Origin: an uncultured Oscillospiraceae bacterium
GTDB lineage: Bacteria > Bacillota > Clostridia > Oscillospirales > Acutalibacteraceae
Assembly (NCBI GenBank): GCA_900549825.1
Contig: URQB01000011.1
Span: 1 to 64,000, forward strand
Reading direction: 5' to 3'
Length of the DNA stretch: 64,000 bases
A program made the translations under genes and the position numbers. Under the pieces are notes generated by a model. It was not told the DNA's origin. It did no database searches and saw only the letters and a list, made by a program, of their open reading frames with translations. Shown in pieces: positions 18,642-26,440 of the stretch. Numbering within the stretch: the stretch's first letter is position 1; each line of letters starts with the position of its first letter.

Positions 18642-19074
18642 CCTGATAGTCCTCCCTGATGTTGCAGGCCATTTTGCGCAACGCGGCTTTTACCGTTTCC
18701 AGCTCCTCCACCGGAATGCCGCGATAGATCGTGTTGAAAAAATCCCGCTGCATCTGCTGCGCCTCCCGGACGATCGGCATGACCTCGGGCTGCAGCTTCA
18801 GGTGGATCAGGCGGCGATCCCGCTGATCCTGCTCACCCTTGAGATAGCCCTTTCGCAGGAGCGAATCGACGGATTTGCAGACGTGGGATTTGGAGATCGC
18901 ACGGTATTCGACGATATCCCGCGAGGTATCATAAGACGGATTGTTGGCGAGAAACAGGAGGATATCGATTTCATTCTTGGTGAGGTGATATTTGTCAATG
19001 ATTACCTTACATCGGTTTTCATAGAGATGCTTAATCATCTTCCCGGTCTGGATCAGACGGACGACATCACGCAT
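18631..19074 (-). CDS. MarR family transcriptional regulator
   Basis: The 147-residue protein has the MarR winged helix: LTKNEIDILLFLANN, then a helix-turn-helix around RDIVEYRAISKSHVCKSVD and the wing DQRDRRLIHL. GGAGTGGAG precedes the ATG at 19074. It is the first gene of a two-gene operon with the TauE-like permease and most likely represses it until an anionic or phenolic effector binds (inference from the family). A palindromic operator candidate lies 34 bases upstream of its start. Confidence 0.85.
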   Translation of the reverse strand: MRDVVRLIQTGKMIKHLYENRCKVIIDKYHLTKNEIDILLFLANNPSYDTSRDIVEYRAISKSHVCKSVDSLLRKGYLKGEQDQRDRRLIHLKLQPEVMPIVREAQQMQRDFFNTIYRGIPVEELETVKAALRKMACNIREDYQDGH

Positions 19075-19107
19075 ACGGCTCCACTCCTTCTAACGGTTTA
19101 TTTTTAT

Positions 19108-19125
19108 TAGTACAATTTTGAACTA
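19108..19125 (-). promoter_or_regulatory. Candidate MarR operator
   Basis: TAGTACAATTTTGAACTA is an 18-base imperfect palindrome (seven of nine positions pair) just upstream of the marR start, the size and place expected for autoregulation. Confidence 0.45.
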
Positions 19126-19173
19126 TTATTGCAGATGCGTGTGGAAAAGTCAAGCAACGGGAGGAAGAAGCGC

Positions 19174-19224
19174 AAAAAGGGGCGCTGCAAAATGTAGATT
19201 TCTACATTTTGCAGCGCCCCTTTT
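19174..19224. terminator. Bidirectional terminator hairpin
   Basis: GGGGCGCTGCAAAATGTAGA pairs perfectly with its inverted copy across two bases. AAAAA precedes and TTTT follows, so it can stop transcription from the HPr-like operon. Similar hairpins occur at 57.4 kb. Confidence 0.85.
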
Positions 19225-19242
19225 GGTTTTTATGCCTGCGGT

Positions 19243-19470
19243 TTATATCTGGTATTCTCTGAGCTGCTCGAGAAATACAGCGCAGTCCTCGCTGTGGATC
19301 ACCAGCGTGGCGGGCTTGGAAAGATCCAGGCTGAAAATGCCCATGATGGATTTTGCGTTAACCGTATACCGCCCGGAGACAAGGTCCGCATCGAACGGAT
19401 AGCGGGATATGAGCTCCACAAAGGTTTTGACACGTTCGATGGAATCGAGCATGAGATTTACTTTCTGCAT
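19243..19470 (-). CDS. HPr-like protein lacking the phosphocarrier His15
   Basis: The 75-residue protein has the HPr fold pattern, with the regulatory serine motif KSIMGIFSLDLS well preserved. The region that carries GIHARPA in true HPr reads ISRYPFDADLVSG, so the catalytic histidine is missing. This resembles Crh-type proteins, which cannot carry phosphate for sugar uptake but, when phosphorylated on the serine, serve as corepressors in carbon catabolite control (family knowledge). It overlaps the end of the MsmK-type ATPase gene by 13 bases and ends at a strong terminator. The coupling with a sugar-transport ATPase fits a role in regulating uptake. Confidence 0.8.
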   Translation of the reverse strand: MQKVNLMLDSIERVKTFVELISRYPFDADLVSGRYTVNAKSIMGIFSLDLSKPATLVIHSEDCAVFLEQLREYQI

Positions 19471-20597
19471 TGTGTTTCCCTCACTTGTATGATTGTCTGT
19501 TCGCTTTCCTTATCGAACAGGTAGAGTTTATTGGTGTCTATCGCCAGCGTGAGATCATCGCCCGATTGGATTTGTGCGCGCGAAGGCGTGCGCGCGGTGA
19601 GCTTTTGCCCGCCCGCCTCCAGATGAAGATAGATTTCAGAGCCCATCATCTCCGCCAATTCCACGTGTGCATGGAATTTTGCATCATCGGCGGCAAGGGC
19701 CAGAAAGGAATCTTCCGTGTGTAAATCCTCCGGGCGCAGGCCGAGGATGATCCGTTTCCCTTCATATCCTTTCAAAGGCGCGTACGCCGACAGCACTGCG
19801 GGAACGCGAATCCGGCATGCGCCGAAGCGAAGGAAGACATCCCCGTTTTCGAAAGATACGTCCGCGTCGATAAAATTCATCTGGGGCGAGCCGATAAAGC
19901 CCGCGACGAACAGATTTTGCGGATCATGATAGAGCGCCTGCGGCGTGTCGGCCTGCTGGATGACGCCGTCCTTCATGACGACGATGCGGTCGGCCATCGT
20001 CATCGCCTCCGTCTGGTCGTGGGTGACGTAAACAAAGGTGGTTTCCAGCTGCTTATGCAGGCGGATGATTTCCGTGCGCATTTGGGTGCGCAGCTTAGCG
20101 TCCAGGTTGGAGAGCGGCTCGTCTAGCAGGAAGACGGAGGGGCTGCGTACCATTGCCCGGCCGAGCGCGACGCGCTGCCGCTGGCCGCCGGAGAGGGCGC
20201 GCGGCTTTCGGTTGAGATATTCCTCAATGCCGAGCGTTTTCGCTGCCTCATGCACCTTTCGGTCGATTTCCGCGCGCGGGGTCTTGCGCAGCATCAGCCC
20301 GAAGGCCATGTTCTTATAGACCGTCATATGCGGGTACAGCGCGTAGTTTTGAAAGACCATCGCGATATCCCGATCCTTCGGCGCAACATTGTTGACTTTT
20401 TTATCGCCGATGTAAAGCTCTCCCGCCGTTATCTCCTCAAGGCCGGCGATCATGCGCAGGGTGGTGGATTTCCCGCAGCCGGAGGGCCCGACGAGGATGA
20501 TGAATTCTTTGTCGCGGATTTCCAGATTCAGGCCGGGGATGACCGTAACCTTGTTGTCATACGTTTTTACAATGTTTTCCAGCGTAATGCCCGCCAT
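19458..20597 (-). CDS. Sugar ABC transporter ATPase, MsmK/UgpC type
   Basis: From the ATG at 20597 (AGGAGG eight bases ahead) the protein has 379 residues. It carries Walker A GPSGCGKST, the signature LSGGQRQR, Walker B FLLDEPLSNLDAKLR, the switch VYVTHDQTEA and a C-terminal TOBE-type regulatory domain (GLRPEDLHTEDSF). ATPases of this type power several carbohydrate importers. It lies divergent from a sugar binding protein and two permeases that have no ATPase of their own, so it likely energises that transporter and perhaps others. Confidence 0.9.
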   Translation of the reverse strand: MAGITLENIVKTYDNKVTVIPGLNLEIRDKEFIILVGPSGCGKSTTLRMIAGLEEITAGELYIGDKKVNNVAPKDRDIAMVFQNYALYPHMTVYKNMAFGLMLRKTPRAEIDRKVHEAAKTLGIEEYLNRKPRALSGGQRQRVALGRAMVRSPSVFLLDEPLSNLDAKLRTQMRTEIIRLHKQLETTFVYVTHDQTEAMTMADRIVVMKDGVIQQADTPQALYHDPQNLFVAGFIGSPQMNFIDADVSFENGDVFLRFGACRIRVPAVLSAYAPLKGYEGKRIILGLRPEDLHTEDSFLALAADDAKFHAHVELAEMMGSEIYLHLEAGGQKLTARTPSRAQIQSGDDLTLAIDTNKLYLFDKESEQTIIQVRETQCRK

Positions 20598-20790
20598 GGA
20601 GCAGTCCTCCTGTCTTTGTTGCGTGTCTGTATTTTCCAAGGGTAGTATTGCCGTGAAATATGCCCGGCAATCGTAAAGGCGGGTGAATCGGTAAAATTTT
20701 TGTTTAAACGGTGCCCTGCCTCCACATAATAGGACTGTTCATTGGCGTTTCCTAACGCCGAAAAATCATGACAAACGGAGGATTTTTGAC

Positions 20791-22149
20791 ATGCAAACAA
20801 TGAAAAAGTGGATGGCGGTGCTCCTGACCTGCCTGCTGCTCATTCCCACGCTGGCAGCCTGCAAACGGGAGAAAGCGCCGGACAACAATGCGGGCACGAA
20901 CAACGCAGGCGGTACAGTCAATACAGACTTGAAGGGCACGGTCGATATCTTCCAGTTTAAGGTGGAGATCAACGACGCGCTCAAAGCCGCGACGGAAACC
21001 TATATGAAGACGCATCCCAATGTAAAAATCAATCTGGAGACCGTGGGCGGCGGCTCGGATTACGGCGCGGCCCTGCGCACCAAGATGCAGAATGCGGACC
21101 AGCCGGAGATCTTCAACGTCGGCGGGCCGCAGGATGTGAAGGACTGGATCTCCAATCTGGAGGATCTCAGCGGCGAGGGATGGACGAAGCACGTAGTAGA
21201 GGGCCTGCTCGACGATGTGACACAGGACGGCAAGGTTTACGGAATGCCATATGCGATCGAGGGTTACGGCTTTGTCTATAATAAGGATATCTTCGAGGCG
21301 GCGGGAATCGACGCGTCAAAATTGAAGACCTACGATGAGATCGACAAGGCCTTTGGAGAATTGAAGAGCAAAATCGACAAGGGCGAGCTGAAGGATAAAT
21401 TCCCCGCGCTGGAAGCGGTGCTGGAATTCCCGGTTAAGGAGAAGTGGGTCACGGGCCTTCACACGGGCAATATTGCCCTGGGGCAGGAATTTGAGAGCAA
21501 TAAGCAGGCATATGAGGCCAAGACGCTGGATTTCAAATATGCCTCTCAGTTGAAGGATTTGATCGATCTGCAGGTCAAATATACCAAGAATGCGGATAAT
21601 CCTACGGCGCTCAACGCGGTAGACTATTCGATGTCCGTTGGCGGCGGGCTGGCGATCGGGCGCGTTGCGGCCGTGCAGCAGGGCAACTGGATTTACCCGG
21701 AGGTCAAGGAGGTCGACCAAAAGCTGGCGGACCGTCTGGGGATCATCCCGATCCCGCTCAAGGGCGTCAGCGAAGGAAACATTCCGGTAGGCGTGCCGAT
21801 GTACTGGTGTATCAACAGCAAATCCTCTGATGCGGATAAAGCGTGTGCGAAGGATTTCCTCAACTGGCTTTATCAGTCGGAGGAGGGGAAGAAGATCGTC
21901 GTGGAGGAATTCAACTTCATCCCCGCCTATACGAATTATGGTGATATCAAGCCGAAGGATCCGCTGGGCGCGACTGTAAATGAATACGCCAATGCCGGCA
22001 AGACGGCTCCCTGGGTCTTCATGGGCGAGCCGACGGGCTGGGGCGAGAATACACTCGGCGCATCGATCCAGAGCTATGTTTCCAAGAAAATGAGCTGGGA
22101 TAAGCTCGTCAGCGATGCGAAGGCCAAATGGGCCGCGGACCGCAAATAA
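20791..22149 (+). CDS. Sugar ABC transporter substrate-binding lipoprotein
   Basis: The 452-residue protein begins with a lipoprotein signal peptide ending in LAAC, with the lipid-bearing Cys at residue 24, followed by an Asn/Gly-rich linker. The rest matches family 1 carbohydrate-binding proteins, with motifs such as YGMPYAIEGYGFVYNKDIFEAAG and a C-terminal KWAAD. It is anchored to the outside of the membrane and delivers an oligosaccharide or similar to the permeases encoded next. The 155-base gap before the first permease has hairpins, including one at 22274-22289 next to the permease ribosome site, which may lower permease output relative to the binding protein. Confidence 0.9.
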   Translation: MQTMKKWMAVLLTCLLLIPTLAACKREKAPDNNAGTNNAGGTVNTDLKGTVDIFQFKVEINDALKAATETYMKTHPNVKINLETVGGGSDYGAALRTKMQNADQPEIFNVGGPQDVKDWISNLEDLSGEGWTKHVVEGLLDDVTQDGKVYGMPYAIEGYGFVYNKDIFEAAGIDASKLKTYDEIDKAFGELKSKIDKGELKDKFPALEAVLEFPVKEKWVTGLHTGNIALGQEFESNKQAYEAKTLDFKYASQLKDLIDLQVKYTKNADNPTALNAVDYSMSVGGGLAIGRVAAVQQGNWIYPEVKEVDQKLADRLGIIPIPLKGVSEGNIPVGVPMYWCINSKSSDADKACAKDFLNWLYQSEEGKKIVVEEFNFIPAYTNYGDIKPKDPLGATVNEYANAGKTAPWVFMGEPTGWGENTLGASIQSYVSKKMSWDKLVSDAKAKWAADRK

Positions 22150-22304
22150 CCCGCATGGCGGGATGCATTGCGTGCGCTTCGGGAGGTGCGGAAGCCCATC
22201 CCGAGGCGCGCGCCTGAAAAAGTTATTGCCGGCCCAAGTGCATAGTCTCATGCGCTGCAAGCATTTTTACATTCGCCGTTACAGCGGCGTAAGGAGGAAC
22301 CTGT

Positions 22305-23171
22305 GTGAAAAAATCAAAATTGGGCTACTGGTGCTTCCTGCTGCCGTCCCTGCTGGCGTTTCTGATCGTCGAGCTGATTCCAGCGGCTACGGGGCTTGGC
22401 TATTCCCTGACGGACTGGAACGGGATTTCAGGCGATGTCAATTTCGTTGGCCTTAAGAATTATCTCGAGGTTTTCCGAAACGATCCGCGATTCTGGCGTG
22501 CATTTGGGTTTACGGCGGTTTTCGCGGTGTGCGCCGTCATCAGCGTGAATCTGGTGGGGTTCTGCCTGGCATTGCTGGTCACTTCCAAAATCAAGGGCAC
22601 CACGCTCATGCGCGGCGTATTTTTTCTCCCCAACCTGATTGGCGGCATCCTGCTGGGCTTTACCTGGCAGTTCATCTTTGTGCAGGCGTTCGAGGCGATC
22701 GGTAAGGCGACGGGGATCTCATGGCTGCAGGGCTGGCTGTCCGATACGCCGACCTCCTTTATCGGATTGCTGATCGTGGTGACCTGGCAGCTTTCCGGCT
22801 ATATGATGATCATTTATATCGCACAGCTACAAAATATCCCGGACAACCTGCTCGAGGCGGCGGAGATCGACGGTGCGAACGGCTGGCAGAAGCTCAGAAG
22901 CATCACACTGCCGCTGGTTGCGCCCGCATTCACCGTAGGGCTGTTTCTGTCGCTTTCGAACTGCTTCAAGCTCTATGACCAGAATCTGGCGTTGACCAAC
23001 GGCGGCCCCTTCGACTCCACGGAGATGATCGCGCTCAATATTTACAATACAGCGTTCCGCTATAACGACCTGGGCCTTGCGCAGGCGAAGGCGGTCATCT
23101 TCCTCGTCATCGTGGCGGCAATTGGCCTGACACAGCTTTATTTCAGCAAGAAGAAGGAGGTGGAGATGTAA
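22305..23171 (+). CDS. Sugar ABC transporter permease, MalF-like
   Basis: The 288-residue protein has six membrane segments and the EAA loop EAAEIDGANGWQKLRSITLP that contacts the ATPase. It starts with GTG at 22305, with AGGAGG about eight bases ahead. It forms the membrane channel with the next gene product. Its stop overlaps the next start by one base (TAATG). Confidence 0.9.
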   Translation: MKKSKLGYWCFLLPSLLAFLIVELIPAATGLGYSLTDWNGISGDVNFVGLKNYLEVFRNDPRFWRAFGFTAVFAVCAVISVNLVGFCLALLVTSKIKGTTLMRGVFFLPNLIGGILLGFTWQFIFVQAFEAIGKATGISWLQGWLSDTPTSFIGLLIVVTWQLSGYMMIIYIAQLQNIPDNLLEAAEIDGANGWQKLRSITLPLVAPAFTVGLFLSLSNCFKLYDQNLALTNGGPFDSTEMIALNIYNTAFRYNDLGLAQAKAVIFLVIVAAIGLTQLYFSKKKEVEM

Positions 23172-24001
23172 TGACGGCGAAAAAAATCGGCCGAGGGGTT
23201 CTGACGGCTTTCGGGCTTGTACTGTGTGCCTTTTTTATTTCCCCGATCTTTATCCTGATCATCAACTCCTTCAAATCCCTGAAGGATATTTACCTCAATG
23301 TGCTTGCGCTGCCGAACAGGGAAACCTTTACGGCGGAGAATTACCCGCAGGCCTATGAAAAGCTTGATTTTTTCACCTCGTTCGGCAATTCGCTGGCGAT
23401 CACGGTGAGTGCAATCGTGTTGCTCCTGCTGTTCTGCTCCATGGCAGCCTGGGTGCTCGCGCGCTATAAAACGAAGATGAGCTCGTTTATCTTCCTGCTT
23501 TATGCGGCCGCCACGCTGATCCCCTTCCAGTGCGTGATGCTGCCGCTCGTCCGCTTTATGGACGGGCTAAACCTGATGAACCGCCCCGGGCTGGTCTTTA
23601 TGTATCTGGGATTTGGGTCGAGCCTCTCCATTATCCTGCTGCACGGCTTCATCAAAAATGTGCCGGTGGAGCTGGAGGAGGCGGCGCGGATTGACGGCTG
23701 CAATATGGTGCAGACCTTTTTCCTCATTGTCTTTCCGCTGCTGAAAACGATCCTGATTACCGTTGCGATCCTCAACGCAATGTGGATTTGGAACGATTTT
23801 CTCCTGCCGCAGCTCGTCATCAATAAGCCGGGCTGGCAGACGCTGCCGCTGAAGACCTTCCTGTTCTTCGGCCAGTTTTCCAAGCGGTGGGATCTCGCCA
23901 CGGCGGGGCTTCTCATGTGCATGGCGCCGATTGTGCTGTTCTATCTTTTCTGCCAGAAATATATCATCAAGGGCGTGACGGAAGGTGCGGTCAAGGGATG
24001 A
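23171..24001 (+). CDS. Sugar ABC transporter permease, MalG-like
   Basis: The 276-residue protein has six membrane segments and an EAA loop reading EEAARIDGCNMVQTFFLIVF. It pairs with the MalF-like permease in the same operon and needs an external ATPase, most likely the divergent MsmK-type one. The C-terminus YIIKGVTEGAVKG is typical of the family. Confidence 0.9.
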   Translation: MTAKKIGRGVLTAFGLVLCAFFISPIFILIINSFKSLKDIYLNVLALPNRETFTAENYPQAYEKLDFFTSFGNSLAITVSAIVLLLLFCSMAAWVLARYKTKMSSFIFLLYAAATLIPFQCVMLPLVRFMDGLNLMNRPGLVFMYLGFGSSLSIILLHGFIKNVPVELEEAARIDGCNMVQTFFLIVFPLLKTILITVAILNAMWIWNDFLLPQLVINKPGWQTLPLKTFLFFGQFSKRWDLATAGLLMCMAPIVLFYLFCQKYIIKGVTEGAVKG

Positions 24002-24017
24002 TTGGAAAGCGGACGGG

Positions 24018-24674
24018 GTGAATCTATACCGTTTGCTGTATGAAACCATGGGGAAGGACACCGCCCAAAGGGAACCGGATACGGCGTTCGGCCTCTTCCT
24101 GCGCGTGGCATGGCGGGAGGGCTTTACGCTCGTCAGGCTCAACCTGCTCTTCTTATTTTCCTGCCTGCCCATGCTGACTGCCGGACCCGCACTCGGGGCG
24201 TTGGCAGCGGTCACGGGCAAGCTTGTGCGGGACGAGCCGATTCTGCTCTGGCGGGATTACTGGGCGGCCTTCCGGAAGACGTTTTGGCCCTGCTTTCGGT
24301 CCGGTTTGTTTCTATCCGTGTGTTGCGCCGGATTGGGCGCGGCAGGCGCGGCAGCTGCCCTGCTGCTGCCGGAGAGCGTCTGGCGGTACGCTTCGGTATC
24401 CGGGGCGTGCGCCGTGTGGCTGCTCCTGTGCAGTGTGGCTGTGTACCTGTTCCCACTGTATGGGAAGATGGACGGGCCCGTGTGGAAAACAGCGTGGATG
24501 CTTTCCCTCCGCTTTCCGCAGCACGCGCTGCCCTGTGCGCTGGCCGTTACGGCAGTTTTTTTGCTCTGCGTGCTTTTCCTTCCGTATTCCTTGCCGGTGT
24601 TCCTGATTTTTCTCAACGCAGGGGTATCGCTGGCGGTCCGCTGCGCTCTGGAGGCGGATCTGAAAAAGGCCTAG
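24018..24674 (+). CDS. YesL/DUF624-like membrane protein
   Basis: The protein has about 218 residues if it starts at GTG 24018; an earlier GTG at 23985 inside the permease gene is possible. It has five to six hydrophobic segments, beginning with LVRLNLLFLFSCLPMLTAGP, which matches the conserved N-terminal part of DUF624 (YesL). Such proteins commonly sit at the end of sugar ABC transporter operons, as here, and their role is not known. No terminator is seen right after it, but a new promoter starts 35 bases downstream. Confidence 0.75.
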   Translation: MNLYRLLYETMGKDTAQREPDTAFGLFLRVAWREGFTLVRLNLLFLFSCLPMLTAGPALGALAAVTGKLVRDEPILLWRDYWAAFRKTFWPCFRSGLFLSVCCAGLGAAGAAAALLLPESVWRYASVSGACAVWLLLCSVAVYLFPLYGKMDGPVWKTAWMLSLRFPQHALPCALAVTAVFLLCVLFLPYSLPVFLIFLNAGVSLAVRCALEADLKKA

Positions 24675-24708
24675 CGAAAGAACGCAGGGCAAATTTCCCT
24701 TCTTTTAA

Positions 24709-24737
24709 TTGACATGCCTCCATGATTTGTTTATAAT
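24709..24737 (+). promoter_or_regulatory. Strong promoter of the riboswitch-controlled operon
   Basis: Perfect TTGACA (24709-24714) and TATAAT (24732-24737) lie 17 bases apart. Transcription should start near 24744, giving a leader of about 188 bases before the OadB-like gene. Confidence 0.85.
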
Positions 24738-24743
24738 AAGGCT

Positions 24744-24860
24744 GTCAATAGGGGAGTAGTCGGCATCGCGGCGGGGAAGAGTGGCGATGCGGTTAAATCA
24801 ACATCGTGAAGTACCCGGCCGCGCGTACTTCTGGTTTAGCATGAAATGACGAGACCTGTG
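24744..24860 (+). promoter_or_regulatory. yybP-ykoY-like (manganese-type) riboswitch aptamer
   Basis: The leader carries the hallmarks of the yybP-ykoY class. GGGGAGTAG is at 24751-24759. The hairpin GCATCGC/GCGATGC is at 24763-24790. The loop TCAACATC (24798-24805) is followed by a stem GAAGTAC/GTACTTC, then TGG and TTT. A short hairpin leads to GAGACC at 24851-24856. The order and spacing agree with the Lactococcus manganese riboswitch as I recall it. The closing stem would pair ATAGG (24748-24752) with CCTGT (24855-24859), and the latter strand is also part of the following terminator. Ligand binding should therefore block termination and switch the genes on. The ligand is inferred from family; a variant sensing another cation is possible. 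Confidence 0.72.
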
Positions 24861-24895
24861 TTTCCGGGAGCTGCGAAACACAGGTCTCGTTTTTT
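24850..24895 (+). terminator. Regulated intrinsic terminator of the riboswitch
   Basis: CGAGACCTGTGTTTC (24850-24864) pairs with GAAACACAGGTCTCG (24875-24889), followed by six T. The left arm overlaps the closing strand of the aptamer, so the two folds exclude each other. Confidence 0.88.
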
Positions 24896-24931
24896 AAATA
24901 AGACTCCAGAAATACAGGGGGAATGTAACAA

Positions 24932-26062
24932 ATGAGCTTCCTTTGGGAAGGGCTGCTTGCGATTACCTGGCAGCAGGTCGTGATGTACATTGTAGGCGGC
25001 GTTCTGATCTATCTTGCCATCTGCAAGGATTTTGAGCCTGCGCTGCTTATGCCCATGGGCTTCGGCGCGATCCTGGTCAATCTGCCGTTCAGCGGCGTGC
25101 TGGATCAGGTCATGCAGGGCGCGGGAGAAACGCACGGTATTATCCAGTGGCTGTTCGAAGTTGGCATCGAAGCGTCGGAGGCTTTGCCGATCCTGTTGTT
25201 TATCGGCATTGGCGCGATGATCGATTTCGGCCCGCTGCTTTCCAATCCAAAAATGTTCCTGTTCGGCGCGGCGGCGCAGTTTGGCATCTTCTTTGCCATC
25301 GCGGCGGCCACGCTTCTGGGCTTCGACCTCAAGGACGCGGCATCCATCGGCATCATTGGCGCGGCGGACGGCCCGACCTCCATCCTGGTCTCGCAGGTGC
25401 TCGGTTCCAAGTATGTCGGTGCGATCGCCGTGGCGGCCTATTCCTATATGGCGCTGGTGCCGATCATCCAGCCCGTCGTCATCAAGGCGATCACCACGAA
25501 GAAGGAGCGGCTCATCCGGATGCCGCACATGAAGGCGAAGGCCATCTCCAGGCGTACGCGCATCCTGTTCCCCATTATGGTAACCATCATCGCCGGCCTG
25601 GTCGCCCCGATGTCCGTTTCCCTCGTCGGATTTTTGATGTTTGGCAATCTCCTGCGTGAGTGCGGCGTGCTCAAGCGCCTGTCTGAGACCGCGCAGAATG
25701 AATTCGCCAATATTATCACGCTGCTGCTGGGCATTACGATCTCCTTCAGCATGCGCGCCGAGCAGTTTGTCACGCTCGAAACGCTGATGATCATCGTCCT
25801 CGGCCTGCTGGCCTTCGTGTTCGACACCTTCGGCGGCGTCATGTTTGCGAAGATCCTCAATCTCTTTACGAAGAATAAGGTAAACCCCATGATCGGCGCA
25901 GCAGGCATCTCCGCCTTCCCGATGGCGGCGCGCGTCGTGCAGAAAATGGGGCTTGCGGAGGATAAGGAAAATCACCTGCTCATGGAAGCGGTCGGCGCGA
26001 ACGTATCCGGCCAGATCGCGTCCGTCGTTGCGGGCGGCGTGATCCTCGGTTTCTTCCAATAA
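24932..26062 (+). CDS. OadB/GcdB-like sodium-ion-translocating decarboxylase beta subunit (orphan)
   Basis: The 376-residue protein has about ten hydrophobic segments and matches the beta subunits of oxaloacetate, glutaconyl-CoA and methylmalonyl-CoA decarboxylases throughout. Family stretches seen are PILLFIGIGAMIDFGPLLSNP, GAADGPTSILVSQVLG (sodium site region) and NPMIGAAGISAFPMAARVVQ. In the known complexes this subunit couples decarboxylation to sodium export. Here no alpha (carboxyltransferase) or biotin-carrier gene is nearby; the only partner is a 76-residue membrane protein. A metal riboswitch controls the pair, which suggests either a shared subunit for a decarboxylase encoded elsewhere or a separate cation transport role. 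Confidence 0.85.
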   Translation: MSFLWEGLLAITWQQVVMYIVGGVLIYLAICKDFEPALLMPMGFGAILVNLPFSGVLDQVMQGAGETHGIIQWLFEVGIEASEALPILLFIGIGAMIDFGPLLSNPKMFLFGAAAQFGIFFAIAAATLLGFDLKDAASIGIIGAADGPTSILVSQVLGSKYVGAIAVAAYSYMALVPIIQPVVIKAITTKKERLIRMPHMKAKAISRRTRILFPIMVTIIAGLVAPMSVSLVGFLMFGNLLRECGVLKRLSETAQNEFANIITLLLGITISFSMRAEQFVTLETLMIIVLGLLAFVFDTFGGVMFAKILNLFTKNKVNPMIGAAGISAFPMAARVVQKMGLAEDKENHLLMEAVGANVSGQIASVVAGGVILGFFQ

Positions 26063-26083
26063 GGTCAGGAAAGGAGAATTTCA

Positions 26084-26314
26084 ATGGCTGAACTGATGCT
26101 TTTATCGATCCCGTGGGATGAACGGATGCATAATTTCGTGACTTCACTTGGGTTCATGGGGAAAGGAATGGGCGGTATTCTGGCGGTCATCCTGCTCATT
26201 ACGCTTCTTGTGATCCTGATTATGAAGGTCGAGCCGTGGATTACAAATAGGGAGGAAGCGCACAGGGCGAAAAAGCTGGAAAAACGCGCACGGAAGGAAG
26301 CCTCTGGGCAGTAA
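26084..26314 (+). CDS. Small single-pass membrane protein, OadG/gamma-like
   Basis: The 76-residue protein has one membrane helix (GGILAVILLITLLVILIM) flanked by a short N-terminal part and a very basic, charged C-terminal tail (EEAHRAKKLEKRARKEASG). Size, layout and position directly after the OadB-like gene suggest a gamma/delta-type small subunit that stabilises the pump, but sequence similarity is too short to be sure. AGGAGA precedes the ATG. A strong terminator follows, closing a two-gene operon. Confidence 0.65.
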   Translation: MAELMLLSIPWDERMHNFVTSLGFMGKGMGGILAVILLITLLVILIMKVEPWITNREEAHRAKKLEKRARKEASGQ

Positions 26315-26344
26315 TCGCTGGCTTTATCATCATATTGATTGAGA

Positions 26345-26380
26345 AAGCCGCCGTAAGATGCATCTTGCGGCGGCTTTTTT
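26345..26380 (+). terminator. Terminator after the OadB-like operon
   Basis: GCCGCCGTAAGATG pairs with CATCTTGCGGCGGC and is followed by six T. Confidence 0.9.
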
Positions 26381-26407
26381 GATTTTTTTCTGCGTTTTGT
26401 GTATACT
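26379..26407 (+). promoter_or_regulatory. Promoter of the response regulator gene
   Basis: TTGATT (26379-26384) and TATACT (26402-26407) are 17 bases apart. The -35 overlaps the T run of the preceding terminator. Confidence 0.55.
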
Positions 26408-26440
26408 CGATAGCAGATGTATGCAGAAAGGGTGACGGAT

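Noticed and set aside
20690..20760. Possible catabolite operator (TTGTTTAAACGG) and GGCGTT/AACGCC hairpin before the sugar-binding protein gene
   Set aside because: The match to a cre site is incomplete and the hairpin is short; not enough to call a site.
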